A stretch of 64,000 nt of DNA from Nymphaea colorata (GCF_008831285.2 NC_045150.1:5964001-6028000), one strand, 5' to 3'. Shown: positions 25,162 through 37,911, numbered from the stretch's first letter. Numbers and translations are program-made. Notes: a model not told the origin generated them from the letters alone.

Positions 25162-27784
25162 TGTTATCACCCCAAATTTTTCAAAAAATATTGTATTTTG
25201 ATTTAATTTTAGACCCAAAACAATTTTGCAACTATTCGATCTAAAATGAATTTTTAAACTCAAGTTTAGATCCAAATCAAGCATTTCAAACTCAAAATCC
25301 AAAATCAAGTTCTAAACGGCAAAATCTGGTGCTATAAGTCCCGCGCGCTCATGCGCTGACCTCTCTCTTATTTTACACTTCGTCTTCGCACCAAAATATG
25401 TTTTTGAAGCTCAAAACTAAGCCGACCACTCTTTTATAACAAAAAAAAAAGTTTTCTACATATTTTAAGTAAAAGGAGGTTTTATGGTGATTTTGTCTTA
25501 TTTTATTCACTTTAATTTCATTTTATTTAAATTTTAAAAAAATATTTCTTAGACCTCCAGCAACAATGCAGCCCCCTCCGGTGCCCACAATTCAAAAGGG
25601 TGTTTGTATGGCTAATAGTCAATCCCTCTTAGTCAAAACCTATTTTTTAGAAAAAAAATAAAAATAATTCAAAATTATTTGAAATTTGGATGAAAATATT
25701 GTAAAATTCAAAACAAATCAAAGTTTGAGTTTTGGCTCCAAAACTCTCTATAAATATCCCCACAGTCCTTCCTCTTGAGCATTTTGAGTTCAAATACTCC
25801 ATCACTTGAAGATTTGCCTCTTTATTTCTCTCTTCTTTTCCAACTTTGGGAGCAAGTTTTTCCAAGTTCAAACTCCTCAAAGAAGTACAAAGAGATCTCT
25901 TAATAGTTCATCATCTTGGAGTTTCATCTTAGGTGACTCTATGATCATTTACAAGAGATGACTCATTTCCAATATCATTCATATTAGAGGTATGTAATCT
26001 TCCTCTCATTTTCATCTATTTCCTTTTTTCCATTTGCTACCTCTCTATGGTCGTGCAAGAAAGCTCAAATAATTTTCTATACAGAATCGAGAGTTATATC
26101 TTAAGTGCACCGGGAGTATGAGGAAGACAGAATAAATTTCATTTCTTCATTTAACTTCAAAATATGCTTGTTATATTGTTTTCATTCACCATTCATGCTT
26201 GAAATGAAGCTCATGCATGATATTTTAATATTTTCATAATTAATGAGCAAATGCACGGTAAGAATGAGAGTAGGATTTGGGACTCTTTATTCTTATACTA
26301 ATTTTATAGGTTAAGACTTGTTCAACCCGAAGAAAACTCTCACGAATATGTACATGTTAATATGCATTTTCATATCATTTCACCCTAGTTTCTTTTGTAA
26401 TCATCCGATTATGAACCCTAACAAGTGTCTCGTTGTGTTGCTTGATTTTCTTACATACCCAACGGTAGAAGATATTCTCTTGTAACAAACAAAATAACTA
26501 TGTTTTATGTTCATATATAAAAATATTTAAAATCATGTTTTCCAAAACATTTTCGAAAGAACCCTCTCTAAAGCTGCCTTGGAGACTTAACTTATGTTCT
26601 TGCATGGACCCAAGTTCCCTTCCGGCCTACATAAAAAATTGAAGTCCGCTATTTTTAAGTCAATTCTTGATTTTGATACTCGTGAAGACTTATGCATATA
26701 AACATGTTATATATGTATATGTGCACATAAATGTCTTTATTTGTCTTTATCTCTTTATGATTTAACATATTCTTTTGCAAACTCTCGTATATGTATATAT
26801 GAATATATATACATGTATTCCATTTTAAAATCTCTCTCTTTTTAAAATCATCTTCTCTTCTCTATTTCATTTAAACCTTATTTTCACAAGCATTCATATA
26901 CGCATCTATACGTATATATATACGTATACATGTATATATAAATATGCATATGAATATGTATATCTCTTTCTTTTAAATCTTTGATTTTATGATTTTCAAG
27001 ATCTCTTTCTCTCTTTCTTTCTCTATATCTTTCTCTATGAAAGTCTTTCAACTTTTCCATTCTTTCAATATTTTTCTCTTAATTTAATATTTTAATTTCT
27101 CATTTGCCAACTTCACTAAGACAAAAAATCAGGTAATGATCCAATATTGAATCATGCTTGAGGGTCTACAATCTCATTGCATTTTCAAAAACTTTTCACT
27201 TTTCATAAAAAATATCTATTACAAAAATCTTAGATGTATGTGATGGTAGGAATGCCTTATATGAATGTTGCGGTAGAAATGAATAATATAGGATTAATGC
27301 ATTCATGCATTTACACTCACTTAATATTACTTATGATCACAAATACCTCTCTAAAAAAATTTAAGCAAGATGGGATGGAGCTCTAACTAGTAGTAACCGA
27401 ATTATAACAAAATCTCAAACTTACTTAAAGTCTTAAGAGAACACTAAAATGACTTCAAAATGATTTCCTAAACTTTTCAAATGATAGTTACAAAGATTTC
27501 TCAATTCTAGTTTTCCCTAAAATTCACACTCTCAAGTAATTCTTCACGAACTTTTTCAAAAGTTTGAAACGTCAAACTTTCAATATTTTAAAGAAATGTT
27601 TGAGCCAAAATGAAATGCATTAATAATAAACATAGTCTTTACGTTAATTACCCCAGGTAAAAGCATCGGGAACGGTCGATACTCGTACCGACGGACGAGT
27701 CCCTTTCTCTCTTATTTTCAAAACAAAACATCATTTTTCTGGAGCACTCCAAAACAAAAAATAGAAATTTTGGAAATACAAACA
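25162..27784. mobile_element. Solo LTR of a retrotransposon, 2,623 bp, with 5-bp target duplication
   Basis: Starts TGTTATCACCCC and ends ATACAAACA, so it has the TG...CA ends of LTRs and a 4-bp TGTT/AACA inverted terminus. It is flanked on both sides by CATAT (25157-25161 and 27785-27789), a perfect 5-bp target-site duplication. No gag or pol frame lies inside, and no second LTR is seen. This fits recombination between the two LTRs of a full element. The length suggests a Ty3/gypsy lineage with long LTRs, but the lineage is inferred. Confidence 0.75.
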
Positions 27785-28192
27785 CATATATGGCTCTGCC
27801 TCCAATTGGACACCACTTCCAGTGTTCCAGAGCTTACTTCAGGACCTATTAAAATCTAGAGAATGAGCATTGGGATGTGTCAACAACCACCCCAAGTTTT
27901 TTTTGTGAGGTAAACCACCTTGACGCCCAGTGCATTATAACTCCTTGAGGAAAAGAGCTGACTTTGGTAGAGTTTTTTTTTTAATTAGAGTTAATTTAGT
28001 CCTCTCGCCTTGAGTTGGTCAACGAGCCATTGACTATGACGTTCTTGGCCAAGATTGCCATCATTATTTTACGTATTTTCTCTAAACCATATTCAATCTT
28101 GGTGGACTTTGCTGAACTATGGATGCACTATGGAGAACAAATGTCAAGGTGTAAGACGTGAGGGAGAAACCTCTCCAATCTCTTAGATCAAA

Positions 28193-28481
28193 GTTTGTCA
28201 CAGAAAATGTGTTTTATTCGAAAAAGATGTGTATAATACGCCAAAACACAGTAAACCATATAAAACATGAAGAAAATACATATTATATGTGTTTTTCTTG
28301 TTTTTTCATGTTTTTTATGATTTTTTTACTTTTTATAATTTTTAGGATTTATTAAATGTTTTAAATTTTTTAAAAATTTTCTGAAATTTTTCAAAAATAT
28401 TCTCGAGATATACAACTTTATTGTATTATACATGAAAAATTTCTCACTGTATAATACCCGTATACGTTTTTTGTGACAGTG
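28193..28481. mobile_element. Mutator-like MITE, ~287 bp
   Basis: Inverted ends TGTCACAGAAAA (from 28196) and TTTTTTGTGACA (to 28478). Flanks carry GATCAAA on both sides (28186-28192 and 28482-28488), extendable to nine bases with one mismatch, which fits a Mutator-type duplication. The AT-rich core is similar to a segment at about 54770-55020. Confidence 0.6.
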
Positions 28482-28678
28482 GATCAAACCAGAAGACTGG
28501 ATGCGTATGCATGCATATAGCATGTATATACTCCTTGCTTATGTGCTTGATCATAATTATATATTTTCATTAGTCTGTCTTACAACATGTTAACATGGTT
28601 AGGATCGGTGTTGTTTATTTGTTTTAACTTCTCCATTCACATACTTCTATTCTCTGTTTTTTAAGCTTAGATAATAGT

Positions 28679-28772
28679 GTTTCGATTACGGTGCTTTGAA
28701 GTCATGTTAGAATTAGAGCCATAGGGTTTCGATTATGCTGCTTTGAAGTCATGTTAGAATTAGAGCCACTGT
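28679..28772 (+). repeat. 47-bp tandem duplication
   Basis: GTTTCGATTA occurs at 28679 and 28726. Both copies continue with GCTTTGAAGTCATGTTAGAA and TTAGAGCCA; about two bases differ. Confidence 0.93.
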
Positions 28773-29897
28773 GGATCTAGATACTTTGAGATTTTGGAAC
28801 TATAAGCCAACTTTGAAATGTCAATATGTCATTTCATGTGAATTTTTAAAGCTTTTTTAGTCTCACCTTTTCTCAGCTTTCATCTACATGTTGGCTGTCC
28901 AAAGACCAAGTTTCAGCTGAATTTGAGATCATTTAGTGTGGTTTTATGATGTTTAAATATTTGATTTTCTAAAAATCTAATTTTGAAACTATAAGGCACA
29001 AAATTTTGGCTGTACTTCAAATGTTCGTATCTTGAGTTGTCAGTGGAACTTTTCTCTAGAAAAGACTAATCTTTTACACGTGTCATCTTTCCCAAGAACT
29101 CAATATCAGGAACTTGGACACATTTCAACCCTGGGAAGTCTTATATTGTTAGTAATTGATGCTCATTAGTTTTAACTCTTTTCATTTAGTTATCGCTACT
29201 AATTAGAAGAAATACTAACTCTTTTCTTCTGTTGCTTAGACCTAGTGAGTGAAGTGCACATGCGGACCTCCTTTTAGCAATATTAGTGGTAGAGGATTTA
29301 GTTTAAGATCGGTTGTTAGATTCGTTGATGTTGAAGTATTTGAATGTTTGATTTGTTTCGAGTAGTGTGATTGTGATTTTTTTTTCTTTTGACTTAACAA
29401 GCAAGTATTTTTGGATTTGGATCTCTTACATTGGGATTTTTTCCTATGTACTCAACCCGACCCACTACTAACGTGAAATTAAAAATTGGTGCTTGACTTC
29501 CACTAGTCTTCAATGAAAGTATATTTTAAAATCTGTCACATTGTCAAAATTGCATCGCTTCACATGGGGTGAAGGGTTTCTAAGAAGTTGGGATTTTAAA
29601 GACGGCAAATAAGTAATTTTTCATCCTGGACATTGACTTTAATGTATCACATGGCTGTGATTGGATGAAGCTTAAAATGACCTAGTATTTCAGCTTTATA
29701 TATATATATATATAAATAGTGAGTATGAAGTAAAGTTTGTGCGTGTCGTTATGCATGCATAGTTTACATGCACAATAAAAGAAGGGGAATGCTTTTTTGG
29801 AATAAAAAAAAAACATATCTTTTTTAGTCATTTTACCTTTTTTTATTCTTAATTTATTTTACCAAAAACTTGTTTTTTGTGTGTAAATGATAAATAC

Positions 29898-30021
29898 TTT
29901 TGTCATTATCCATACTGACACACAAAATTTCATGCATCAATATTGCACATGTAACCAACTTTTGTCATTTACCATACTAGCACATAGAATTTCATGCACC
30001 AATGTTACACATATAACCAGC
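29898..30021 (+). repeat. 62-bp diverged tandem duplication
   Basis: TTTTGTCATT occurs at 29898 and 29960, each followed by CCATACT, GCACA/GACACA, ATTTCATGCA and a TAACCA word. Copies differ at roughly ten positions. Confidence 0.8.
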
Positions 30022-30933
30022 TTTGTTGATTATTTGTACCATGAAAGTTTCATAAAGCTTTGAAAATTACTTTAAAGGACATAATTTTCCGTATAAAACA
30101 GGTCAGCTTGTGCTACTGATAGAGTTCGGATATTCCTGCTGATCAGCTCCGTTGATGGAGGAGTTCTTCTTCAAGCCACTCATATCGTTTCACCAGTCCC
30201 GTTCACTTTGTCCTCATCTCTCAGGGCAAGAAGCCAGACTCAGGGACGTCGTGGCCGATAAATTCGAGGTTGAGTATCCACATGTACGTTCGATTCCACC
30301 AACGACGAATCTCATGCGATGAATGATGAATCGTCTTACCTGCGCATACTTCAACTTTTTTTTTGTCTATTTCTTTTGAGATTCAAATGTTTACTGTTGA
30401 GGCCTTTTAGCAATATATCCTAAAACATTATTACTGCCTCTGAATCTGTCCTCAACAATGGAGCAGATTCATTAAACATTTTAAAATGTTAAAGTGCCAT
30501 TTACAATGTTTCGTGAATCGAACTCATTTTGACTGCAGACTTGTGAGATGGTAACTATTGTCAAATGACCCATTTTGAATTCGATCCGGTCCTTTTCCGT
30601 GGACGAAGATTTGATTTTATATGAAACCAAACCTGAGTTCTAGTCGCTTAACATCCAAACTTTACTTGCAAACAACTAGATTACACAACTAGCTAGGTGA
30701 ACTTGTGCAGATGATTCCACACAAGGAAATCGACAAGCTAGCGGGTGAGAACTGTAGCTTTAATGATCCAGCAAAGTGTTTGAGAAGTGGGTTACACTGG
30801 GCGAAGCACTAGGCCTGCATGAACAACTGGAGAATGGACTATTAGGAATCATGGTCACACCAGGCAAATTTCCTGCAACACCTGCACTTGGGGAAACAGA
30901 ACAAACATGGAGTCCATTAATGGAAGCGGAGTC

Positions 30934-30941
30934 TATATAAG
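30934..30941 (+). promoter_or_regulatory. TATA box of the cysteine protease gene
   Basis: TATATAAG lies 48 bp upstream of the chosen ATG (30982). Transcription would then begin near 30965, downstream of the earlier in-frame ATG at 30907, which argues against that longer start. Confidence 0.65.
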
Positions 30942-30981
30942 GGAGCTGGAGGCCCTAACTGGACACCACAGAGAGGGAAAT

Positions 30982-31475
30982 ATGGCTTCAAGTCATGGCA
31001 AGTGGGTGGTCGTGGCCATCTTCCTCGTGGGCATGTGCGCATCACTGGTAAAACCAGGTTCTCAGATTGGTGGTGCTGTCATGGCTACAGCTGCTGCAGA
31101 TGACAGCGGCGCCGCCATGCTTCAGAGGTACCAGAGATGGATGGCCAAGTACGGCCGCGTGAACAAGGACCCCAGGGAAACGGCTCGTCGGTTCCTCGTT
31201 TTCAAGAAGAACGTGGAGTATATAGACCTCGTGAACGCGCAGAATCGGTCGTATAAGCTCGAGGCGAACTGGTTGGCGGACCGGACGGAGGAGGAGTTCG
31301 GAGCCTTCAGTGGCGGTTTTAGACCCTCCTCCTATAAGGGGAATAATAAGAGGTCGACGTCTGGCAGCACCTCCAGTTTCAGGTATTCAGGTGTGAGGAA
31401 TGTGCCCATGAGCGTGGATTGGAGGAAGAGAGGTGCAGTTACCCGCGTCAAGAATCAAGGTGACCATTGTGGTAA

Positions 31476-31549
<74 letters not shown>

Positions 31550-32459
31550 CTTTGAATTAATTTTACTTTTTTCGAAATGAACCGTTTTACTCATAGAGAG
31601 TTGGAAAATAACCTGAAAATATGTCACACATTCTTTTAACTATAAAGATCTTGTTCATGGTTTTGCCTATTCTTCTCTCTTTCGTATAAATATAGTGGCC
31701 CATGCCACCATTAAGCCTCTGGTTACACTTTTTTTCTTTCTTTGATAACCTTAAGATAAGAGAAGCCACTCAAATATTTTGACGTCGAGCAAGAGGGAGT
31801 ACAAATTTCCGGTGCCCCATTTCTAGTTAATTACCACTTGACGAACTTGCCTGGTGTATCTAAATGGATGAACAGGCTGCTGTTGGGCCTTCTCTGCTGT
31901 GGCAGCCATGGAAGGGATTATCAAGATCAACAGCGGGGATCTGATTGATCTGTCGGTGCAACAACTGGTCGACTGCGACTTCTATGATTATGGGTGCCGT
32001 GGGGGACAAATGCGCAACGCCTTCGAATACGTCCAAGAGAATCACGGCCTAACTGTGGAGTTAGCCTACCCTTATAGGGGCGTCGACGAACCATGCAGAG
32101 AGCCGTCGCCGAAAAATGCCTCGATACTTGGCTATGAGGATGTGCCGGAGAACAATGAGCAGGCACTGCTTCAGGCGGTGGCGAACCAACCGGTGTCGGT
32201 GGCCATCGATGCAAATTCAAGGGACTTCCGGTTTTATTCGTCCGGCATCTTCACCGGCGAATGCGGTACCACTCTCAACCACGGGGTTGCGGCCATAGGA
32301 TATGGGGTCGGCCGGAATGGCATGAGGTACTGGATTGTGAAGAACTCATGGGGAACACGTTGGGGTGAGAATGGATACGTTAGGATGCAGCGTGATGTAG
32401 AAGAGGAAGAAGGATTGTGTGGGATTGCCATGTCTGCCTCTTATCCTGTCACCAACTAG
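30982..32459 (+). CDS. Papain-type (C1A) cysteine protease, SAG12/SAG39-like
   Basis: Secreted or vacuolar cysteine endopeptidase precursor, two exons (30982-31471, 31876-32459), 357 aa. An N-terminal hydrophobic segment (residues ~8-23) is a signal peptide. The I29 propeptide has an ERFNIN-like helix ([17 protein letters not shown]) and ADRTEEEF in place of the usual ADLTNEEF. The mature enzyme starts near [13 protein letters not shown] (141). Catalytic residues: Gln159, Cys166, His299 in LNHG, Asn320 in NSWG. The intron splits the Gly codon two residues before Cys166. The loop before the catalytic Cys reads NQGDHCGCCWAF: one residue longer than the usual NQGxCGSCW, with Cys replacing Ser as in many SAG12-type enzymes. 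There is no granulin domain or KDEL tail. N-glycosylation sites are possible at Asn88 and Asn243. Such enzymes act in senescence or defence, but the exact role here is inference. The start is set by the signal peptide and TATA position. Confidence 0.9.
31478..31549 (+). repeat. (CT)19(AT)17 compound microsatellite in the protease intron
   Basis: CT repeats 31478-31515 run straight into AT repeats 31516-31549. The array begins at intron position +7, directly after the GTAAGA donor. Confidence 0.96.
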
Positions 32460-33096
32460 CTGCATCGTTCCACACTTTGCAGGAGCTCCCTACGCTTGTA
32501 CTTACACACAGTGTTGTATGCTTGTGGTAGTAATCCTTTCATATGTTTGATGGTGTAAGTAAAATGCAGTTCTAGCTCACAAAAACATGGGTGTTCTCTT
32601 ATGTTGTTCATGGCATCTGTCCAAAGTAATTCTACCACATCCAATCCTCCTCTTCTTCTCTTCCTATGCTATTTCCAAACATGCCCGGAAAAATCTAGCC
32701 TTTAACCCAATCGAGGAGATGCATCAATAACTTGTACATGAGGAATGGAAGTCATGGGAATCGAATTATAATTTATATATGATGAGTGCAAAATCAGCAT
32801 GCAGCCTCAAGCATTCAACTCAAATTCTCCAACCCTGATGCAAGAAAAAATGGAAAAGGCATTCTGAAAATGCTCTTGCTTCATTTTGGCAATGAAAAAT
32901 GCATTTTTAATATGATCTTCTTTAATCTCCAAAAATGGAATGCCCTTGAATCGTTGCCGACCACTCTAGGTTGGCTCAAGCTGGCCTGGATCGTTTGTAA
33001 ACGAGTTGAATTGGAGTTGATGTTTTGATTCGTTCATTTAGCCAGTCGAGTTCAGACTATGTATAATATAGTTCAAATATGATCACAAAAGATAGA

Positions 33097-33152
33097 TGGT
33101 TCAATGGGTGCTTTATGTGACATATAAACAAGAGGTCCCAATTCAAGTCTCC
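33097..33152 (+). mobile_element. tRNA-derived SINE head, candidate
   Basis: TGGTTCAATGGG (33097-33108) resembles a Pol III A box and AATTCAAGTCTCC (33140-33152) a degenerate B box, at a spacing near that of tRNA-derived plant SINEs. The surrounding 33000-33290 is rich in GAGTTCAAG/CTCGACTC words shared with other MITE-like blocks. No poly-A tail or target duplication could be fixed. Confidence 0.35.
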
Positions 33153-36100
33153 TTGTCGTAATTCACGTTAACAATTAAGTTTTTTTAATATTTGGCTAAA
33201 CTCAAACTTCTTGAGTTCGAGCTATGGCTTGAGGCACTCAATTTGAGTTCAAGCTTGCTCGACTCAGCCCAAACTCTAATAATGTTCTACATATATTCGA
33301 CTATATCATTCACGCTGTACTTAGCATGTACCTCCTCCCTTTTATAGGGCTCTTCTCCCTCCTATACCAAGTGGTACCTTTGCATGTTTTCTATTTCATA
33401 TCTACTTGTATGTTACAATTTAAAGTCTTCACAACTCCACTTTAGTCATTTCAGTGCTATCATGTATATAACTCTAAAACTCACATTAGTCTTTTCATGT
33501 CCAAAGTTATGGGGCACATGATGAGTCATTTCACATCTTCTTCAAGCTCACATTATTTAAGATCATCAATGAATAATTCAAATTTCATGAAATGAAATAT
33601 TTTTTAAACAAGAATAAAGACAATTTTAAGTGTAGCATGCCTATTCATAACTATTTGTGTAATTATCACATCTACAGAAAAGTATTCCCTTCCAAAGATG
33701 TAGAACATATAAAAATGTCTTCACGACGTAGTCATATAAAAATATGCCACCAAAGATGCAACTCTGCAATTAACAGTCCATCCCTAAAAACTAGGCAAAT
33801 GACAATTAGTGAGTATTAATATTCACCGTCATATAAAAAACAAGGACATTGTAGAAGCAATTTGCATGTGGTTCTTGACCTCGAGCCTGCTCATAACATG
33901 TTTATGGCATATCCTTCTTCACTTGATTCTATCACACTATAGAAATTAGGATCATTGATTTCTTTTGCAAATAATCAATCAAAGACACACTATATTATGT
34001 TTCATGGCTTTTGTCCTCTTTCTACTCAAGTAGTTTTTGTACGATGTGATTGTAGATGGTACATTCTTGTGAACACCACCTAACTTTCAATGTCAGTGTA
34101 AGTACTTTTTGATGCAATTCCAACACTATCAACTAATTTTCTTATTTCAACTAGTGAAGATGTCATTTTACGATGTAACTTTAACAAAAAAATAGTTGGA
34201 GTTGCCAAAGCATGGTTATAACAAAATAAAGGTACATATGTTATATTTCTCATTCAAAATTTTTCTTGTCAGTTGTCTCACTTGACAATCGAATCTTAAG
34301 TCTCGCTTATGCAATCTTGAATTTTCACTTGTTTTTTTTTTTAACCTCCTTTGGAACATATGTATGTCTTTCTAATGATGACATTATGAGCATTTTTATC
34401 TCAAATGAAACTTCTAACACTGAAACCATATGAACATTGCAAGAACTATCATGTTCAATAATGTTGATTTTCAATAACTTGATTGCAATGTTATTAAGTG
34501 CATTGATTAATTTTCATTGAAATTAGAGGACAACATGCTATTGTGCTTAACATATTACATATTATCAACTTCAGTAACATGGAATCAACATTTCTAATTT
34601 ATGGCACAAACATGGCAAGGCACTAGGGAGATGACAATGAATAGTTTCCAATAATGTGGTTACAACATTACCAAACATGTTCTTTTATTTCATTCATAGA
34701 ACGGATTTTTTTTATAACAGTCTACTATTCAAACAAGGGGTCTTGCGATGTAATCAAAATAAGATATAAAGCTTTTCATGACAATAGCCAATAATACACA
34801 TTGAACAAAAAGGAACAAAACCATTAGTACACAAAATAGCAATTTGTTATGTAAATATCTGCATTTACATAATGAGGAGATACATAAAAAACCATTAATA
34901 TCAGTGTCTATATAATGAAACGTTATACAACCATGGTTGGATTACAATTGAGCATAATAACAAATTGGCTCTTGCAACCAACATATTGTGTAGCCATATG
35001 AACGAGAACAAAATGTCCAAGGGTGCTCATCATGCATGTCCTCTTTTTTTACAAGACTAAAAATAATAGGTAAAAACTCTTTTTAAGTAAGGGATAAAAA
35101 AAAATAGCCATAATATACATTGAATAAAACAAATAATTATTAGTTTAGAATTATGAGTAATCAAGAATTAGAAAAAGATAAAAAAAATATTTTACCAATA
35201 AGAGAGTATAGAAAAAGATAAATATAAGGCTATATGTTGGTAATCCTACTTATTCAAAGAACAATTGCTTTGGAATAAAGGACAAGTTGTACTTTCTTTA
35301 TTCCAAACATTCCTTATCATTATAGAAAATAAACCAAAAATACCTTACATGTAAGTCATTTTATTCTCAGCAAGATTATCATGAACAAGATGTGCCTAAT
35401 TATTTAAACTAAAAGGTGAAGATCTAAAAACAAAACAATGATGAGATACTTACCTTATACCCACCTTGGCTTCATGACAACTGAGAATTATAGAGTCTAA
35501 CAGACTTTAATCCTAAAAATTGCAACAAGAATTAAATGCATAGGATATACACACCATAAGCAAATTAAAATCAATGGCATTATACCAATGCTCCACAGAA
35601 TTTCAACTTTTTTTCCACATTTAGTTGACATTTTGCAGCTACAACACTTGCTATAGTACATGAAGTTTTCAGGTGAGACAACTACATCATCAAAAGGCAC
35701 CACAAACATGAACTCGTATAAAACAACTCTTTAGGCATTTTGTAAATCAAATTTACAGGAGTAAGATTGAGTTTAGTGCACTTGGATCCTCATAAGAAAC
35801 TAAAAAAAAAAATTATTTGTGACAATAAACATAGAAACTATTTCAAATTGTGAATGAAGCTACTAACCGAGTGTGGTACCTAAATCTATTGACTTTATCA
35901 AATGGAGGTATATGATTTATCAAAGTGGCATAAGGTTGCATATTCCGTACAAAACTGAACGATAGATATCCATATAACTTGATATAGGTTTGTGCTTAAA
36001 AAGGGAAAAAACAAGTCTTTTACAATATAACATTTACTGGAAGCAAAAAAGACATCAAACCATCTATAAAATGATAAAAAAACTTTTAATTTCTTATTCT

Positions 36101-37911
36101 TAAGTACTTTTGGAACATGAAACACATGGCCCTATTTCAAGCAAAACATCATATGCCATGAAAGGCATAACTTTGTGTGCTGCAAGATAACACACAAACA
36201 TGTAATATAGCATAGTTTAAAGAAATTAACAAGAATATGATTCAATTAAATATAAGAAAAACAATAGTCAACAAAGAATGCTTTGAAACTGGTTAGCCAA
36301 AACTTGCCACAATAAGTTTATGATCAAAGCGACTAAATTAGAGCTTCATATAGTTCAAGTTTGCATAACTTGGTTGAATCGAGCTCAAGAGCGCAAGTTG
36401 AATCAAACGTAGACCTTTTTCTTTCTTTACAATTAGAACATAAAGATAGTGGAGGGCTAGATCCGAAAGTATTTGCAAATGGAAAAGTCCACTTGCATAA
36501 TGAACATGTTCAATTATATGATTTACACTTTGATGAAACATCAATCTCCAATTTTACATCAACAAAATGTTGTGTCATGTCTGCAATAAAGCCAGCATCG
36601 AAAACATTTATGACAAATCAAAATTACCATAAATGGTAACAGCTTAATTATACCAAACAACTTGGTTATGATATAAAATAAAATGTATTTAAGCACATGC
36701 AAACAAATGAAAATGTTAATTGACTTGGAAAGACACTAACTATAACAAAACAAAAACTTACATGAACAAAAACAACCGATCCAAAATTTTTCACAAAGTG
36801 GACTATGGAAAAAGACCATTAGTTGTAGTGCAAGCATACCAAAACCAATGCAATAGAACAAACTCTGCATACACTTGATCCTATGTAAAGTCTTACCTAA
36901 CCAACCTCACTAACAAAATGTTCTCTTGCAAGAATTCCATAATACTAGTCAAAGTATAGCCATAATAAAATCATGGATTTAAATATCTGTCAAACATAAC
37001 TGTTAATTAGCAAATATTCCCACAAACAAGGGAAACATGCTAGTGGTGAATACGTATTAACTATTTCTTATCTTTTTGAAATGGATCATCAACAAGCAAA
37101 AAGTTAACCAACACTCCTATTTCATTTGGCATTTTCAGATAGCAAATGACCAAAACGATCCAAGGCCTCTTTAAAACAATCATTCCTTACATTATCTATT
37201 TGCCATTGCTTCCAAGAGACAACACTTCTTTGAGGTGTTTCATCAAATAAATATATGTCTATGCTCAACCCAAGTTTGTAATGATGCCCATTATAATATT
37301 CTAAGATGCATTGCCAATGTCCACAACTTAAGCAAAAAACCTCCCATGTGATATCAATCTGCCTACATTTCACATATCTATAAACAAAGAAATATTTAAT
37401 AGAAGCAGCCACTCGAGAAAACATGTGGTTCTTGACAACCAAAGCACAAAGAAATTGGACCTCAAAGTGCCCTTGATTCCACAAAACTATGTTATGAAAG
37501 ATAGAAATGAGAGAGACAGACGTATGAAAATGAGGGCTTCCAGTCCTTTCCTCAGGAAACACGCCAAAGAGAGAGAGAGAGAGAGTTCAAACTGGATCAC
37601 CTTTGTTGCATAGCCATGGATGAGGGGGAAAAAGCTACAATTAGTCTTGAAAAAAGAAAAAAAGAAAGAAAAAAAAACCTCTTTCTCACTATCATAGTGC
37701 TCACTGAGAATCCTCTACTTGATCTCAAACAGCTCAAAAGTTTGAACTCTTCCTTGCTCTTAGACTATCCTAAATCCAAAAAGCATGAGAGAGAGAATGA
37801 AATTAGGAGTTTTTTTGTGCAAAAAAAAATTCCCACACATTGGGATTCAATGACACATTATTTTAATTTTCAATAATGTTGTGACAAATGAGCATAATTG
37901 ATGACCCATTT

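Larger units (their letters stand above)
27790..30906. other. Intergenic region upstream of the cysteine protease
   Basis: Apart from the listed MITE and tandem duplications and a TA array near 29697-29714, the only coding-like piece is a 53-codon frame from ATG 30155 (starts MEEFFFKPL, contains LRDVVADKF). It is richer in GC than its surroundings and could be a captured gene fragment or a leader exon. I do not recognise it. Confidence 0.4.

Noticed and set aside
25647-25880. 77-codon minus-strand ORF
   Set aside because: It lies inside the solo LTR and has no recognisable domain.
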